Program-made: the position numbers and the translations under genes
Shown: positions 8,535-16,339 of the stretch, piece after piece
Numbering within the stretch: position 1 is the first letter of the stretch
Layout of the letters: every line of letters begins with the position of its first letter
Notes under the pieces: generated by a model
The model's database searches: none
What the model was told of the DNA's origin: nothing
What the model saw: the letters and a program-made list of their open reading frames with translations, nothing else
Source: AP-15 sp963772295
GTDB lineage: Bacteria; Pseudomonadota; Alphaproteobacteria; ATCC43930; CGMCC-115725
Assembly (NCBI GenBank): GCA_963772295.1
Contig: CAVYWO010000002.1
Span: 186,001-250,000, forward strand
DNA: 64,000 nt
Direction: 5' to 3'

Positions 8535-8939
8535 CGGTGTGCTCCCGACCGAGCGCCCCGCTGTCGGGTGGCTCCGTTAGTCAACTCAAGCGGCGGACGA
8601 CCATTCTGCCCAATTTCCGGCCGATCAACCGTTCCGGGCAGCTTCGCCGGCCGGGCGTCGCCTAGACTGCTCTGCAACGAGGAAAGCACGGCCGCCGGCG
8701 TCGGACTCCCAGTGCTGCGGGCAGAAGGGAGTGCGGGCGAGATCGGTGGCGCTGCAGCGAGCCAAGCCTCGAAATCGCTTCGCAGGAACTCGTGTCAGTC
8801 GCCCAAACTTCTTGGCCCGGAGCTCGCCGCGGCGGATCGCCTGGTAGATGTAGGATTTGCCGAGGCCGGAGCGGCGGCAGACGGTGGGTATGTCCAGGGC
8901 GTCGAAATTGTCTTCGCCGTTGGGCACAGGAGCGCGCAT
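8531..8939 (-). pseudogene. AlpA/excisionase-like helix-turn-helix protein, frameshifted
   Basis: The first frame reads MRAPVPNGEDNFDALDIPTV ... RRSGLGKSYIYQAIRRGELR AKKFGRLTRV, a classic MerR/AlpA-type winged HTH used by excisionases and satellite regulators. The expected continuation EFLRSDFEAWLAAAPPIS lies one frame over (from about 8,795) and runs to a TGA at 8533-8531 that overlaps the primase ATG. One indel near 8,795 breaks the gene, or reflects an error. As first gene of the replication block it is the likely transcriptional regulator. Confidence 0.75.
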
Positions 8940-9219
8940 GGGATGACCTCCTGGAGGCATTCACCTCCTCGGGCCGATCCCACCGCAGCTCGCGGGGCTA
9001 TCGGGTAATCGCTCTCCCTGGCCAGGGAGGGCGGAAACAGCCGCTCAATGGCGGACTGTCACGCCATGTATACGATCATCAGCGCTCGCGCAACACCTTG
9101 GTGCCTTGGGCGTGACCCCGCCTTCAGGTATCTCGGCCCATCCACAGCCGTCTAACCATGCCTTTTTGGGAAGATTTTGGGAACCCAGTTTTGGGTAAAG
9201 CGGAAGACACTGATTTAAT

Positions 9220-9260
9220 TGGCGTCCCCTACCGGATTCGAACCGGTGTTGCCGCCGTGA
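9220..9260 (-). other. 3' fragment of tRNA-Glu, probable attachment site
   Basis: Read on the minus strand, this stretch contains the anticodon loop and 3' anticodon-stem strand of a tRNA-Glu-like molecule, a perfect T-arm (ACCGG-TTCGAAT-CCGGT), the 3' acceptor strand GGGGACG and an encoded CCA (complement of 9220-9222). The 5' half does not pair: the anticodon stem partner and D-arm are missing. Such 3'-end copies are what tyrosine recombinases leave when an element integrates in a tRNA gene. Confidence 0.7.
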
Positions 9261-9442
9261 GAGAGCAACTCGCGGAGGGACAGTCCCCAGGATCAAGCCT
9301 ACAAGAGATAGGATCCGCCCATCATCATTCCTGGACACGGACGATCAAGCGGTATTGTCGCCTCCGGAACCCAACGTGGAACCCAACGCAGCAAAAGGGG
9401 CGGCGAGCACGCCCCTTTCGCTCCGTAAGTGCTTATTTTATT

Positions 9443-9519
9443 TGGTTGTTGGGGCAGGATTTGAACCTGCGACCTTCAGGTTATGAGCCTGACGCGCTAC
9501 CGGACTGCTCCACCCCGCG
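9443..9519 (-). tRNA. tRNA-Met(CAT), initiator type, possibly degenerate
   Basis: The 77-nt minus-strand gene including CCA has the initiator hallmarks: an unpaired first base of the acceptor stem (C1 opposite A72), anticodon CAT in a CTCATAA loop, and T-loop TTCAAAT. Two acceptor pairs (third and fourth) and one D-stem pair are mismatched compared with ordinary alphaproteobacterial initiators. It may be a decaying or recombined copy. Confidence 0.75.
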
Positions 9520-9641
9520 CGGGGATCGGGTTTGGCATCGGGGGTGGGGGGAGGACTCCCCACCAATAGGCAAGCCAGTTGGACCACCTCGCGAAACATC
9601 GAAAGCTCCCTTTGATTGTGCTGCGAGGAGCGTGGCCGGGG

Positions 9642-9953
9642 ATGGTGACGGTGGAAACGATCGGCCGGATCAGGCGGGCGTTCTGGGTTGATAAGAAGCC
9701 GATCCGCTAGATCGCGCGCGAGTTGCGGATCTCGCGGCGGACGGTGCGCAAGGCGATCCGGGGATCATCGACCGAGTTTCGGTACGAGCGGCGGGTGCAG
9801 CCGCATCCCCGTCTTGGGCCGTTTGTCACGCGGCTTGACGGCTTGCTGCACGCGAACCGCAAGTGGCCGGCGCGCGAGCGGCCGGTCGGGCTGCTGCGCG
9901 CCGAGGGTTACGGAGGCGCCTATGACAGAGTGCAGCGCCACGTGCGGGATTGA
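9642..9953 (+). pseudogene. IS21-family IstA transposase N-terminal remnant
   Basis: Translation from ATG 9642 gives MVTVETIGRIRRAFWVDKKP, then an in-frame TAG, then IARELRISRRTVRKAIRG, EFRYERRVQPHPRLGPF and YGGAYDRVQRHVRD, ending at TGA. This matches the first hundred residues of IstA, including its HTH. The catalytic DDE core, istB and IS ends are absent. The TAG replaces the usual Glu before IARELR. It is a clear insertion-sequence scrap. Confidence 0.75.
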
Positions 9954-9991
9954 CGGCGGTCGCGGCGGCGGACGAGCTTTCGTTGGGCCTT

Positions 9992-10177
9992 TCAGCACCT
10001 CACGGGGTAGGTCACAGCGCCATCCAGCATGCGTTCCAGGGCCGCAGCCGGGATCAGAAAGCGCTTGCCGATACGGATAGATGGGATTTCGCCGCGCCGG
10101 ACCGCCTCGTAAGCCGTGTTACGGCTGATACCGAGAAGCGCGGCCGCCTCTTCGACGCTGATCGTCTTCTTCGTCAT
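9992..10177 (-). CDS. excisionase-family HTH DNA-binding protein
   Basis: The 61-residue product MTKKTISVEEAAALLGISRN ... TAYEAVRRGEIPSIRIGKRF LIPAAALERML is a complete helix-turn-helix-17/excisionase-type protein: recognition helix about residues 12-30 and wing RIGKRFLIP. It is divergently transcribed from an Arc-like gene and shares with it an 80-bp control region holding a large inverted repeat. A directionality factor or regulator for the integrase module is the likely role. Confidence 0.85.
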   Translation of the reverse strand: MTKKTISVEEAAALLGISRNTAYEAVRRGEIPSIRIGKRFLIPAAALERMLDGAVTYPVRC

Positions 10178-10201
10178 TGCTCAGCACCTGCCAGTTGGTA
10201 G

Positions 10202-10230
10202 TTGACATCCCTCGCGTATCTTGCAATATA
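10202..10230 (+). promoter_or_regulatory. sigma70-type promoter candidate for the Arc-like gene
   Basis: TTGACA (10202-10207) and AATATA (10225-10230) are 17 bp apart and lie about 30 bp upstream of ATG 10259. Confidence 0.55.
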
Positions 10231-10253
10231 GTGCGTCGCGCACTGCAATGCAA
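10221..10253. promoter_or_regulatory. inverted repeat overlapping the -10 region, operator candidate
   Basis: A symmetric element is centred on 10237: the core AGTGCG-TCG-CGCACT (10230-10244) is perfect, and the outer arms TTGCA (10221) and TGCAA (10249) also match. It overlaps the -10 box and lies between the divergent HTH and Arc-like genes, where autoregulation is expected. Confidence 0.6.
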
Positions 10254-10258
10254 GAGGA

Positions 10259-10735
10259 ATGTCCTACATGTCCAGAAGAGCGCCCGCAGAGGGGCTCGCT
10301 TCCCAGATCACTTTCCGTCTATCGCCCGAACTTCACGCGACCTTAACGAAAGCGGCTAACGCCTCTGGTTGGGCGGTAGGCGAAGAGATCCGCCGACGCC
10401 TCGAAGGGTCAGCGGTGGACAAAATAAGAGCCGGCGACAATCCTACACACCGCCTGATAGAGGCGATCATTCAGGTAGCTATTAATGTCAAACCGCCATT
10501 CGGCCCATGGTACGAGAACCGCTTTGCGTTCGATACCTTTCGCGCTGCTGTTCTGGCGCTGATCGATCTGCATCGTCCGAGCGGCCTGCCAACACGGCCG
10601 TCCGACAACGCAATCGCCGATATGTATCTCGGCGAGGATGGGACACCGGAGGCTGCCGGACGGATGATTGCCGGAGGTGCGGCAGTCGCGGTTGGCGTAC
10701 CGTTTCCCGACCAGCGCTCGGGAGAAAACCGGTGA
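10259..10735 (+). CDS. Arc-family (ribbon-helix-helix) DNA-binding protein
   Basis: The 158-residue protein begins with a ribbon-helix-helix domain (about residues 14-50: ITFRLSPELHATLTKAANAS ... GWAVGEEIRRRLE). The shared GxGVGEEIRRRLE-type end recurs in the second Arc-like gene at 11111. The remainder (PFGPWYENRFAFDTFRAAVL) is helical and of unknown role. Its TGA overlaps the GTG of a truncated integrase (GTGA), which copies the arrangement of the intact module 0.8 kb downstream. Autoregulation through the inverted repeat upstream is likely. Confidence 0.8.
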   Translation: MSYMSRRAPAEGLASQITFRLSPELHATLTKAANASGWAVGEEIRRRLEGSAVDKIRAGDNPTHRLIEAIIQVAINVKPPFGPWYENRFAFDTFRAAVLALIDLHRPSGLPTRPSDNAIADMYLGEDGTPEAAGRMIAGGAAVAVGVPFPDQRSGENR

Positions 10736-10938
10736 GCGGCAATATCACTCGTCGCGGCGCCAACAGCTGGCGGCTGAAATTCGAAGCTGCCGAGCCCGAC
10801 CCGGTAACCGGCAAGCGACAAACGCGTTACGTCACAGTGCGCGGGACCAAGAAAGACGCGCGACGCGAGTTGACCCGCCTTCTGGCAGAAGTACAGAACG
10901 GTACGACCGTCGATCCGTCGCCCGTCACGATCTCTACG
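10732..10938 (+). pseudogene. tyrosine integrase, N-terminal remnant
   Basis: Starting at GTG 10732, SGNITRRGANSWRLKFEAAE and YVTVRGTKKDARRELTRLL are the arm-type DNA-binding domain of a phage integrase of the same kind as the intact enzyme at 11536. Similarity stops near TTVDPSPVTIS; the core-binding and catalytic domains are gone. It is translationally coupled to the Arc-like gene before it. Confidence 0.75.
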
Positions 10939-11100
10939 AAATCCTCGAGGACCGCTACGGCCGCCGCTCGACCTCACCCGAGGATTTGGCCGGCTCTTCG
11001 ACCTCACCGTTCTGCGTTCAGCACTCATTGCACAAATTCCTTCAAACGGGGTTGGCATTCACACCCGTGTGGGGTAGTTATCCGCGTTATTATACACCAT

Positions 11101-11117
11101 TTGACACCAAATGTCAA
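11101..11117. promoter_or_regulatory. perfect inverted repeat TTGACA-N5-TGTCAA, operator candidate
   Basis: TTGACACCAAATGTCAA overlaps the first ATG (11111) of the second Arc-like gene. A short palindrome at this place is the expected binding site of a ribbon-helix-helix autorepressor. It also leaves doubt whether translation starts at ATG 11111 or at GTG 11129 further down. Confidence 0.55.
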
Positions 11118-11539
11118 GGTCGAGCGACGTGACCAAATCAGACATGCAAACTTCGTTACGGCTGCCGACGGATCTGCGGGATCGGCTCTCGGCCGAGGCA
11201 GAGAAGAACGGGCGCGGCGTCGGCGAAGAGATCCGCCGGCGACTGGAAGCGTCGTTCGGGCCGGCCCCGATCGAGGAAGACTCGAAGACGGCTGCGTTGC
11301 TGCGCCAGATCGCGAGTGCGGCGCGGATGCTGCGCGAAGAGTGGCGCCCCTGGCACGCCGATCAGGGGGCGCAGACTGTTTTTCGCGTCGCGGTGACCAC
11401 GCTCATTTCTGAAGAGAAGCCTACGGAGAGCGTCGCGCCGCCGACGACCGGACCGGGCGGGACCACCTTCAACAGATCCCCCGAAGACGCCGGCGACATC
11501 CTGGCGCGCATGGCGCAGCTTGAGGAATACCTGCGATGA
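11111..11539 (+). CDS. Arc-family (ribbon-helix-helix) DNA-binding protein, second copy
   Basis: The 142-residue product contains the ribbon-helix-helix segment MQTSLRLPTDLRDRLSAEAE ... KNGRGVGEEIRRRLEAS, followed by a helical tail with MLREEWRPWHADQGAQTVFR, like its paralogue at 10259. The stop overlaps the integrase ATG (ATGA), so it is probably co-translated with the integrase and may control it. The start could be GTG 11129, which would leave the palindrome outside the coding region. Confidence 0.8.
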   Translation: MSRSSDVTKSDMQTSLRLPTDLRDRLSAEAEKNGRGVGEEIRRRLEASFGPAPIEEDSKTAALLRQIASAARMLREEWRPWHADQGAQTVFRVAVTTLISEEKPTESVAPPTTGPGGTTFNRSPEDAGDILARMAQLEEYLR

Positions 11540-12690
11540 ACAGCACCCATCGGGATTACCGCGCGCAGCGCGCTCACGGCGACGGCGGTATCGACGAGCG
11601 CGGGCCGGGGCTTTACCGGCTGCGCTGGCGGGTCGACGGCAAGCGCTATAGCAAATCGTTTCGGGGCTCGATCGGCGACGCCCGGCGCGAACTGCGCCGG
11701 CTGATCAAGAGTGCCGACGACGGCAAGCACGTCGCACCCGACAAGATCACGATCGCGGCCTATCTGCGGGAATGGCTCACCGCGGATCATGCGCTGTCAC
11801 CGAAGACGCGCGAGCGATACCAGCAGCTCGCCGAGCGGCAGATTGCCCCGCATCTAGGCGCCGTCGTGGTGCAAGCGCTGCGGCCGGATCAGATCGAGAC
11901 GTGGCACCGGGACTTGCTGGCAACCGGGCTCTCCGCTCGCACCGTCGGCCATGCCCACCGGCTGCTGCACACCGGCCTTGAGCGCGCCGTGAAATACGGC
12001 GTCGTCGCCCGCAACGTCGTGCATGTCGTCAAGCCGCCAAGGGTCGATGCAGCCGAAGTCGAGATATTGAGCCAGGATCAAATAGCGGCCGTGCGGACCG
12101 CCCTGGCCGATCATTGGCTGTTGCCGATCGTTGAATTGGCGCTGGGCACCGGCATGCGCCGCGGTGAGCTATGCGCCTTGACCTGGGGCGCGGTCGATCT
12201 ACAGAAAGGCGTGGTTCAGGTGCGCGCCAGCTTGGAAGAGACGGGCGCCGGGCTGCGCGTCAAAGAGCCGAAGACCAAACATGCCCGCCGCATCGTCGCG
12301 CTCGCCAAAATCACCGCGATGGCGCTCCGGGAGCACTACCGGAGCCAGGTCGAATTACGGCTTGCGCTCGGGCTCGGCCGCCCCGCGGCAACCGATTATG
12401 TGTTCCCGAAGCCGAGCGACGCGACTTTCAACCAGCCGTGGCCGCCGGATCAGCTATCTCGGGATTGGGCGCGGATCGTCGCCCGCCGGAAGCTGCCTCG
12501 GGTCTCATTCCACGCCCTTCGGCACAGCCACGCATCGGCGCTGATCGCGGCCGGGGTGGATATCCTGACGATCAGCCGCCGGCTCGGGCATGGCCGCCCC
12601 AGCGTCACCCTCGACGTGTACGGCCACCTGATCGAACGGAACGAGGACAAGGCGACTGCCGCGCTTGATGCGGCCCTTGGGTCCGCTTAG
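11536..12690 (+). CDS. tyrosine site-specific recombinase (phage-type integrase)
   Basis: The 384-residue enzyme is complete: an N-terminal arm-binding domain (about 15-70), a SAM-like core-binding domain (about 72-165) and a catalytic domain with Arg209 (GMRRGELCALTWG), the HALRH box (His326, Arg329), His352 (RLGHG) and nucleophile Tyr362 (VYGHL). It catalyses integration and excision of the element. tRNA-Ser(GCT) begins 136 bp downstream on the same strand, and a tRNA-Glu 3' scar lies upstream at 9220, so either could be its target. Repeated GGGTCC motifs just after the stop (about 12,680-12,715) may be part of an attachment region. Confidence 0.93.
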   Translation: MNSTHRDYRAQRAHGDGGIDERGPGLYRLRWRVDGKRYSKSFRGSIGDARRELRRLIKSADDGKHVAPDKITIAAYLREWLTADHALSPKTRERYQQLAERQIAPHLGAVVVQALRPDQIETWHRDLLATGLSARTVGHAHRLLHTGLERAVKYGVVARNVVHVVKPPRVDAAEVEILSQDQIAAVRTALADHWLLPIVELALGTGMRRGELCALTWGAVDLQKGVVQVRASLEETGAGLRVKEPKTKHARRIVALAKITAMALREHYRSQVELRLALGLGRPAATDYVFPKPSDATFNQPWPPDQLSRDWARIVARRKLPRVSFHALRHSHASALIAAGVDILTISRRLGHGRPSVTLDVYGHLIERNEDKATAALDAALGSA

Positions 12691-12826
12691 CGCTTGGGTC
12701 CAAGTTGGGTCCAACGGGCGTCGAAGTTCGGCTATCGTTCTCGTTAAACCCACGCTTGTGCCATCCGCGCCCGACGTGCTAAGGCTCTGTCTTGCATACG
12801 CCGTGTTCACAGCGCTCAAACCCGGT

Positions 12827-12919
12827 GGAGGGGTGGCCGAGTGGCTGAAGGCGGCGGTTTGCTAAACCGTTATACGGTTAACATCCGTATCGTGGGTTCG
12901 AATCCCATCCCCTCCGCCA
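12827..12919 (+). tRNA. tRNA-Ser(GCT)
   Basis: Acceptor strands GGAGGGG and CCCCTCC, anticodon GCT in TTGCTAA, a long variable arm typical of class II tRNAs, T-loop TTCGAAT and an encoded CCA (12917-12919). All stems pair well. It is flanked by integrase genes on both sides and is therefore a plausible integration target. Confidence 0.95.
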
Positions 12920-13029
12920 CCTGCCGTCCGCTCGCATCCGACAGCGTCCGAAAAATAGCAGTATCTCTTGGTATATACGGGATGCGCTGTCCGATGTTGT
13001 CCGTTGACATCCGCCGAAAGCCGTGTCAG

Positions 13030-13051
13030 AACCATGGTCTGAAACATGGTT
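13030..13051. repeat. inverted repeat AACCATG-N8-CATGGTT
   Basis: A perfect 7-bp stem around an 8-bp centre lies just upstream of the truncated P4-type integrase start at 13069. It could be an operator or part of an attachment region; nothing more can be said. Confidence 0.5.
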
Positions 13052-13068
13052 CGTGTCGGAGGAACGCG

Positions 13069-13407
13069 GTGGCAACGGATCGATTGACGGTGCGGGCGAT
13101 CATCGCCGCGAAGCCGCGGGCGACGGCATACCTCGTGCCGGATGGTCGCGGGCTCTATCTCAAGGTGCAACCGGGCGGGGCGCGATCCTGGCTCGTGCGG
13201 TATCAGATCGCCGGCAAGGTGCACGACCTGGGTTTGGGCAGCTATCCCGAGATAAGCCTCGCAGACGCTCGCCAGCGGGCTTTAGAGGCTCGCCGGGTGA
13301 AGGCGAACGGCGCCGATCCGCTCGCCGCCCGGCGAGCCGAGCGCGAGGCGAAGCTCGGCCTGCGAAGGCCAGGAGACGGAATACATGCTCGCATCCCGAC
13401 TGGTTAG
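13069..13407 (+). pseudogene. P4-type integrase, truncated after the N-terminal DUF4102 domain
   Basis: From GTG 13069 (preceded by GGAGGAA) the product reads ATDRLTVRAIIAAKPRATAY, GLYLKVQPGGARSWLVRYQI, GLGSYPEISLADARQRALEA and DPLAARRAEREAKL. That is the complete DUF4102 arm-binding domain of P4-family integrases. It then leaves homology and stops at 13407, before any catalytic residue. Its position, just 3' of tRNA-Ser in the same direction, is the standard place for an integrase whose element sits in that tRNA gene. The element itself appears lost. Confidence 0.8.
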
Positions 13408-13424
13408 TTCCCGAAGCGGTGCCA

Positions 13425-14740
13425 TCAATCGGCCGATACAGGCGTACGCTCCAATTCGAACACTGGGCCGCCTTGCGCCGACCCGCCCTCCCGTGTGGTA
13501 CCGTAGAGGTTTCCGTGGCTGTCGATGGCGAGCCCGGCGTACGGCCCAGCACCGTCGGGACAACCGCTGCCAAGCTTGCAGAAATTGTAGATGACCTGCT
13601 CGCTCCCGGCTGACGTAATCTCGAAAACGGTGCCCTGGTTGGTCGCTCCACCGCTTGTCGTCGTGCCGTAAAGATTGCCGGAGGCGTCGATTACGAGGCC
13701 TCCGTTCGGCAGGACGCCGTCCGAGGGAGCTCCGAGAAACCCATGCAGGACCTTGTAGCGACGGCCCGGCAATCACCTCGAACACCGTACCGTGATTCTG
13801 TGCGCCACCACCCGTAGTCGTCCCGTAGAGGTTGCCCTTGGCGTCGAGGATCAGCCCGGAGACTGGGTTCTGGCCATCGGCGCAAGTGGCCACGGAACAG
13901 AAGCTGTGGAGCACCGTCTCGCCGCTCCGGCGAGCCACCCTGAATACCGTTCCCTGATTTCTAGCGCCGCCGCTATAGGTGGTGCCGTAGAGGTCGCCGG
14001 ACCCGTCCAGGACAAGCGAGCCCATCGGCTCATTGCCGTCGGTGCAATTGGCTGCCGAACAAAAATCGTAGAGCACGGTCTCGGCGCCGTCCGGGCTCAG
14101 CACGAACGCGACGCCACCATTGGAGGGGCCGCCACCAGCAGTGGTCGTGCCGTAGAGATTGCCGATCCGGTCCATTACGAGGCCGCCCGCTGGAAACGAG
14201 CCATCGGCGCGAGCGGCGACCGAGAAGAACGTGTAAAGTACCGCTTCGGCTCCCTCCGGCGTTATTGCGAACACCGTGCCGCCGCCACCGTTGGGCGGAA
14301 TCGGGCTCTTCACGCCGCCAGCGTACGTCGTACCGTAAAGAGTGCCCGAGGCGTCTCGGATCAGCCCTGCGATCGGGGTCTCGCCGTCGGCGCAGTTCTG
14401 CATCCCGCAGAAGCTGTGCAGCACGAACTCACCGCGGCCAGGCTCCGCCTTGTACACATCGCCAGCTCGATGCGCACCGCCGGCCTGGGTTGTGCCGTAG
14501 ACGTTGCCGGCCCGGTCCAGGACCAGAACTCCCTGTCGGGTCAGGCGGGGCGAGGGAACAATTCTCATTCGCCGTTGAACAAAAATTATAGAGGGTGCGA
14601 AGTTTCCACCCGGCCGCCTCGCCAATCTTGGCCGAAAAGAGTGACGAGACGGCGATTATAACGAGCCCCGCCAGGAACCGCCGGCCATGGCGAACTCTCC
14701 AACAATCCTCTGAGCGAACGTCGGTGCAAGGCTTCACCAC
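13425..14740 (-). pseudogene. secreted NxYGTT-repeat (TIGR03803-type) beta-propeller-like protein, two frameshifts
   Basis: Three consecutive frames together encode one protein. The signal-peptide region FLAGLVIIAVSSLFSAKIGE (frame from 14740) changes frame near 14,530 into repeats such as GNLYGTTTAGG, GTVFRVARRSGETVLHSF and DGNEPMGSLVLDGSGDLYGT. It changes frame again near 13,775 into GLVIDASGNLYGTTTSGG ... AIDSHGNLYGTTREGG. These roughly 40-residue units match the TIGR03803 repeat of large extracellular proteins. Function in the family is not established. The reading is continuous apart from two indels, so the gene is either freshly broken or misread. Confidence 0.75.
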
Positions 14741-15144
14741 CGGTGGCAGCAGCCCAAGCGAGATTTTGCTCGCCCGGAATTATCGGACATCCGCCAGATT
14801 TCCCCGCGGCTCTGCAGCCAGGATCGTCTCTTTGACCGGCTTGGGCAACGGCAAATCGCACCGGTGCGAGCAAAAGACTGACAGACGAAGGCACCTGTAC
14901 GCTGCCAGGTTGCCGCCCTAGTAGTGCAAGGCGCGAATCTGCTCGTAAGTCCATTGGGTCAATGCCGCGCCTCCGCATGGCGCTCGCAGGATGGTCGCGG
15001 CTGAAGCCCGGTGCGGTGCCGGCCGTGTCGAGAGCTGCCCTATCCGCGGCGATCGGAAATTATCAGAATATGAGAAGCCAATCCCTCGCAGCCGGTGGCG
15101 TTCTGTGCGCATCGATCGTTTTGAGGGTGCCGCCCCGCCCCCGA

Positions 15145-15438
15145 CTACCTCCTTTTTTCCGCCCGGCCGCATCGAGGGCCGATTTTTCGGGCGGACCGAG
15201 GGCCGGGCGCCTCGGCCGCGAGCTCGACCCGATCGGCCGCGCCGTCGTGCCAGACGAAGCAGACCCGCCACCGATCGTTAATCCGGATGCTGTGCTGCCC
15301 GGCACGGTCGCCTTTCGGCGCTTCGAGGCGATTGCCGGGGGCCGCGCCCGCAGAGCGAGCACGTCGCGCTTGCGCGTCGCCGAAATCCGTCACGACCGTG
15401 GTTGAAACAATGGTCTGACGTACAAGCCCGCTTCGCAC
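15145..15438 (-). pseudogene. HigB/RelE-type toxin remnant
   Basis: The segment APGNRLEAPKGDRAGQHSIR ... INDRWRVCFVWHDG is the conserved core of HigB-like killer toxins. The N-terminal strand is shortened (FGD followed directly by the core) and the C-terminal DYH motif is lost to a frame change. No HigA antitoxin follows. The stretch 14,741-15,745 holds no other gene I can support. Confidence 0.55.
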
Positions 15439-15745
15439 AGCCGCGAATTGCCTACCTCATTCTACGGACATCCCCTCCTCCACTTCATCAATTATTTCCG
15501 TGCGTTATAAGGGAGCCTCTTGGTCTTCCCATCCCTCCTACCACACTCGTGCGCGCGGATCGACGAGGTGGACCGGGGGAATGAACGCGCTGGAGCATGC
15601 TCTCCTGGGCCGGTGCCGCGGCGGAAACGCCAATCAGAACTGCAAATGCCAGAGCTGCCTGACACCCTGCTCACCGACGCATTGATCCCTCCCAAAGAGT
15701 TGTTCGCAGCGCGCCGCGCTTCGCGAGACGCCGAGCGATACCATA

Positions 15746-15982
15746 ATGAAAAGAATAATGAAAAGACCTATGACCCTCGACCTTACCGACGACGAGGTAG
15801 CCGCCCTCACGCGGCTTCTCGGATGCACAATCGATGATGACCACTATTCGCTGTCACCACGTCTCGCGCCGCTCAAGCCGATCCTGGAGAAGCTCGATCC
15901 GCCGAAATCCCGGCCCACAACCCCGCCACCGCTAAAGGGCCGCATGGCACCCTCTGCGGGCAGGCGTCGGCGACGCGAATGA
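15746..15982 (+). CDS. small conserved hypothetical protein
   Basis: The 78-residue product has a compact acidic N-terminal part (MTLDLTDDEVAALTRLLGCT ... IDDDHYSLSPRLAPLKPILE KLDPP) and a basic Pro-rich tail. The LTDDE-A-L...SPRL-LK-IL-KL pattern is typical of small proteins widespread in rhizobial genomes, often near toxin-antitoxin or phage genes. Function unknown. Three in-frame ATGs (15746, 15758, 15770) are possible starts. Confidence 0.6.
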   Translation: MKRIMKRPMTLDLTDDEVAALTRLLGCTIDDDHYSLSPRLAPLKPILEKLDPPKSRPTTPPPLKGRMAPSAGRRRRRE

Positions 15983-16209
15983 AGGGGTACAGCGGGCCAC
16001 CGATGACGCTAGGCAACGCCGCGGCAGCTAAGGTCCGGTTGATCGTAGGGCGGCGGGATCGCGGCCCGCCAGGTCGAGCCGGTCCCCGCCGCGATCTTCT
16101 TGTTCCCTTGCTGTCGTCTCGCCGCGTACCACCCGGTCCCGGATAGCCCCGGAATGGCTGGCTTTTCTCGCCCTCGAAACGTTCTCTATCCCGCCTCGTG
16201 CCGGTCCGT

Positions 16210-16241
16210 GCTACCGAGTTCGGTAGCAATTTCGGTAGCAA
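16210..16241. repeat. short direct and inverted repeats around GGTAGCAA
   Basis: TTCGGTAGCAA occurs at 16219 and 16231, and CTACCGA-GT-TCGGTAG (16211-16226) forms a perfect hairpin. The 350 bp between the small ORF (ends 15982) and the IS630 element contain no supportable gene. Confidence 0.5.
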
Positions 16242-16339
16242 CTTTCCCTATTCGTTCACTGCGCTGGTAGCGCCTCTCACGGGGCGCCCGCGACCACTTG
16301 GGACGCGACGCGCGCAACACCGGGCTACCCAACCCTCTA

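Noticed and set aside
16210..16241. GGTAGCAA repeats as IS or integrase attachment core
   Set aside because: They lie outside the IS630 ends and near no integrase, and the match to known attachment patterns is only impressionistic.
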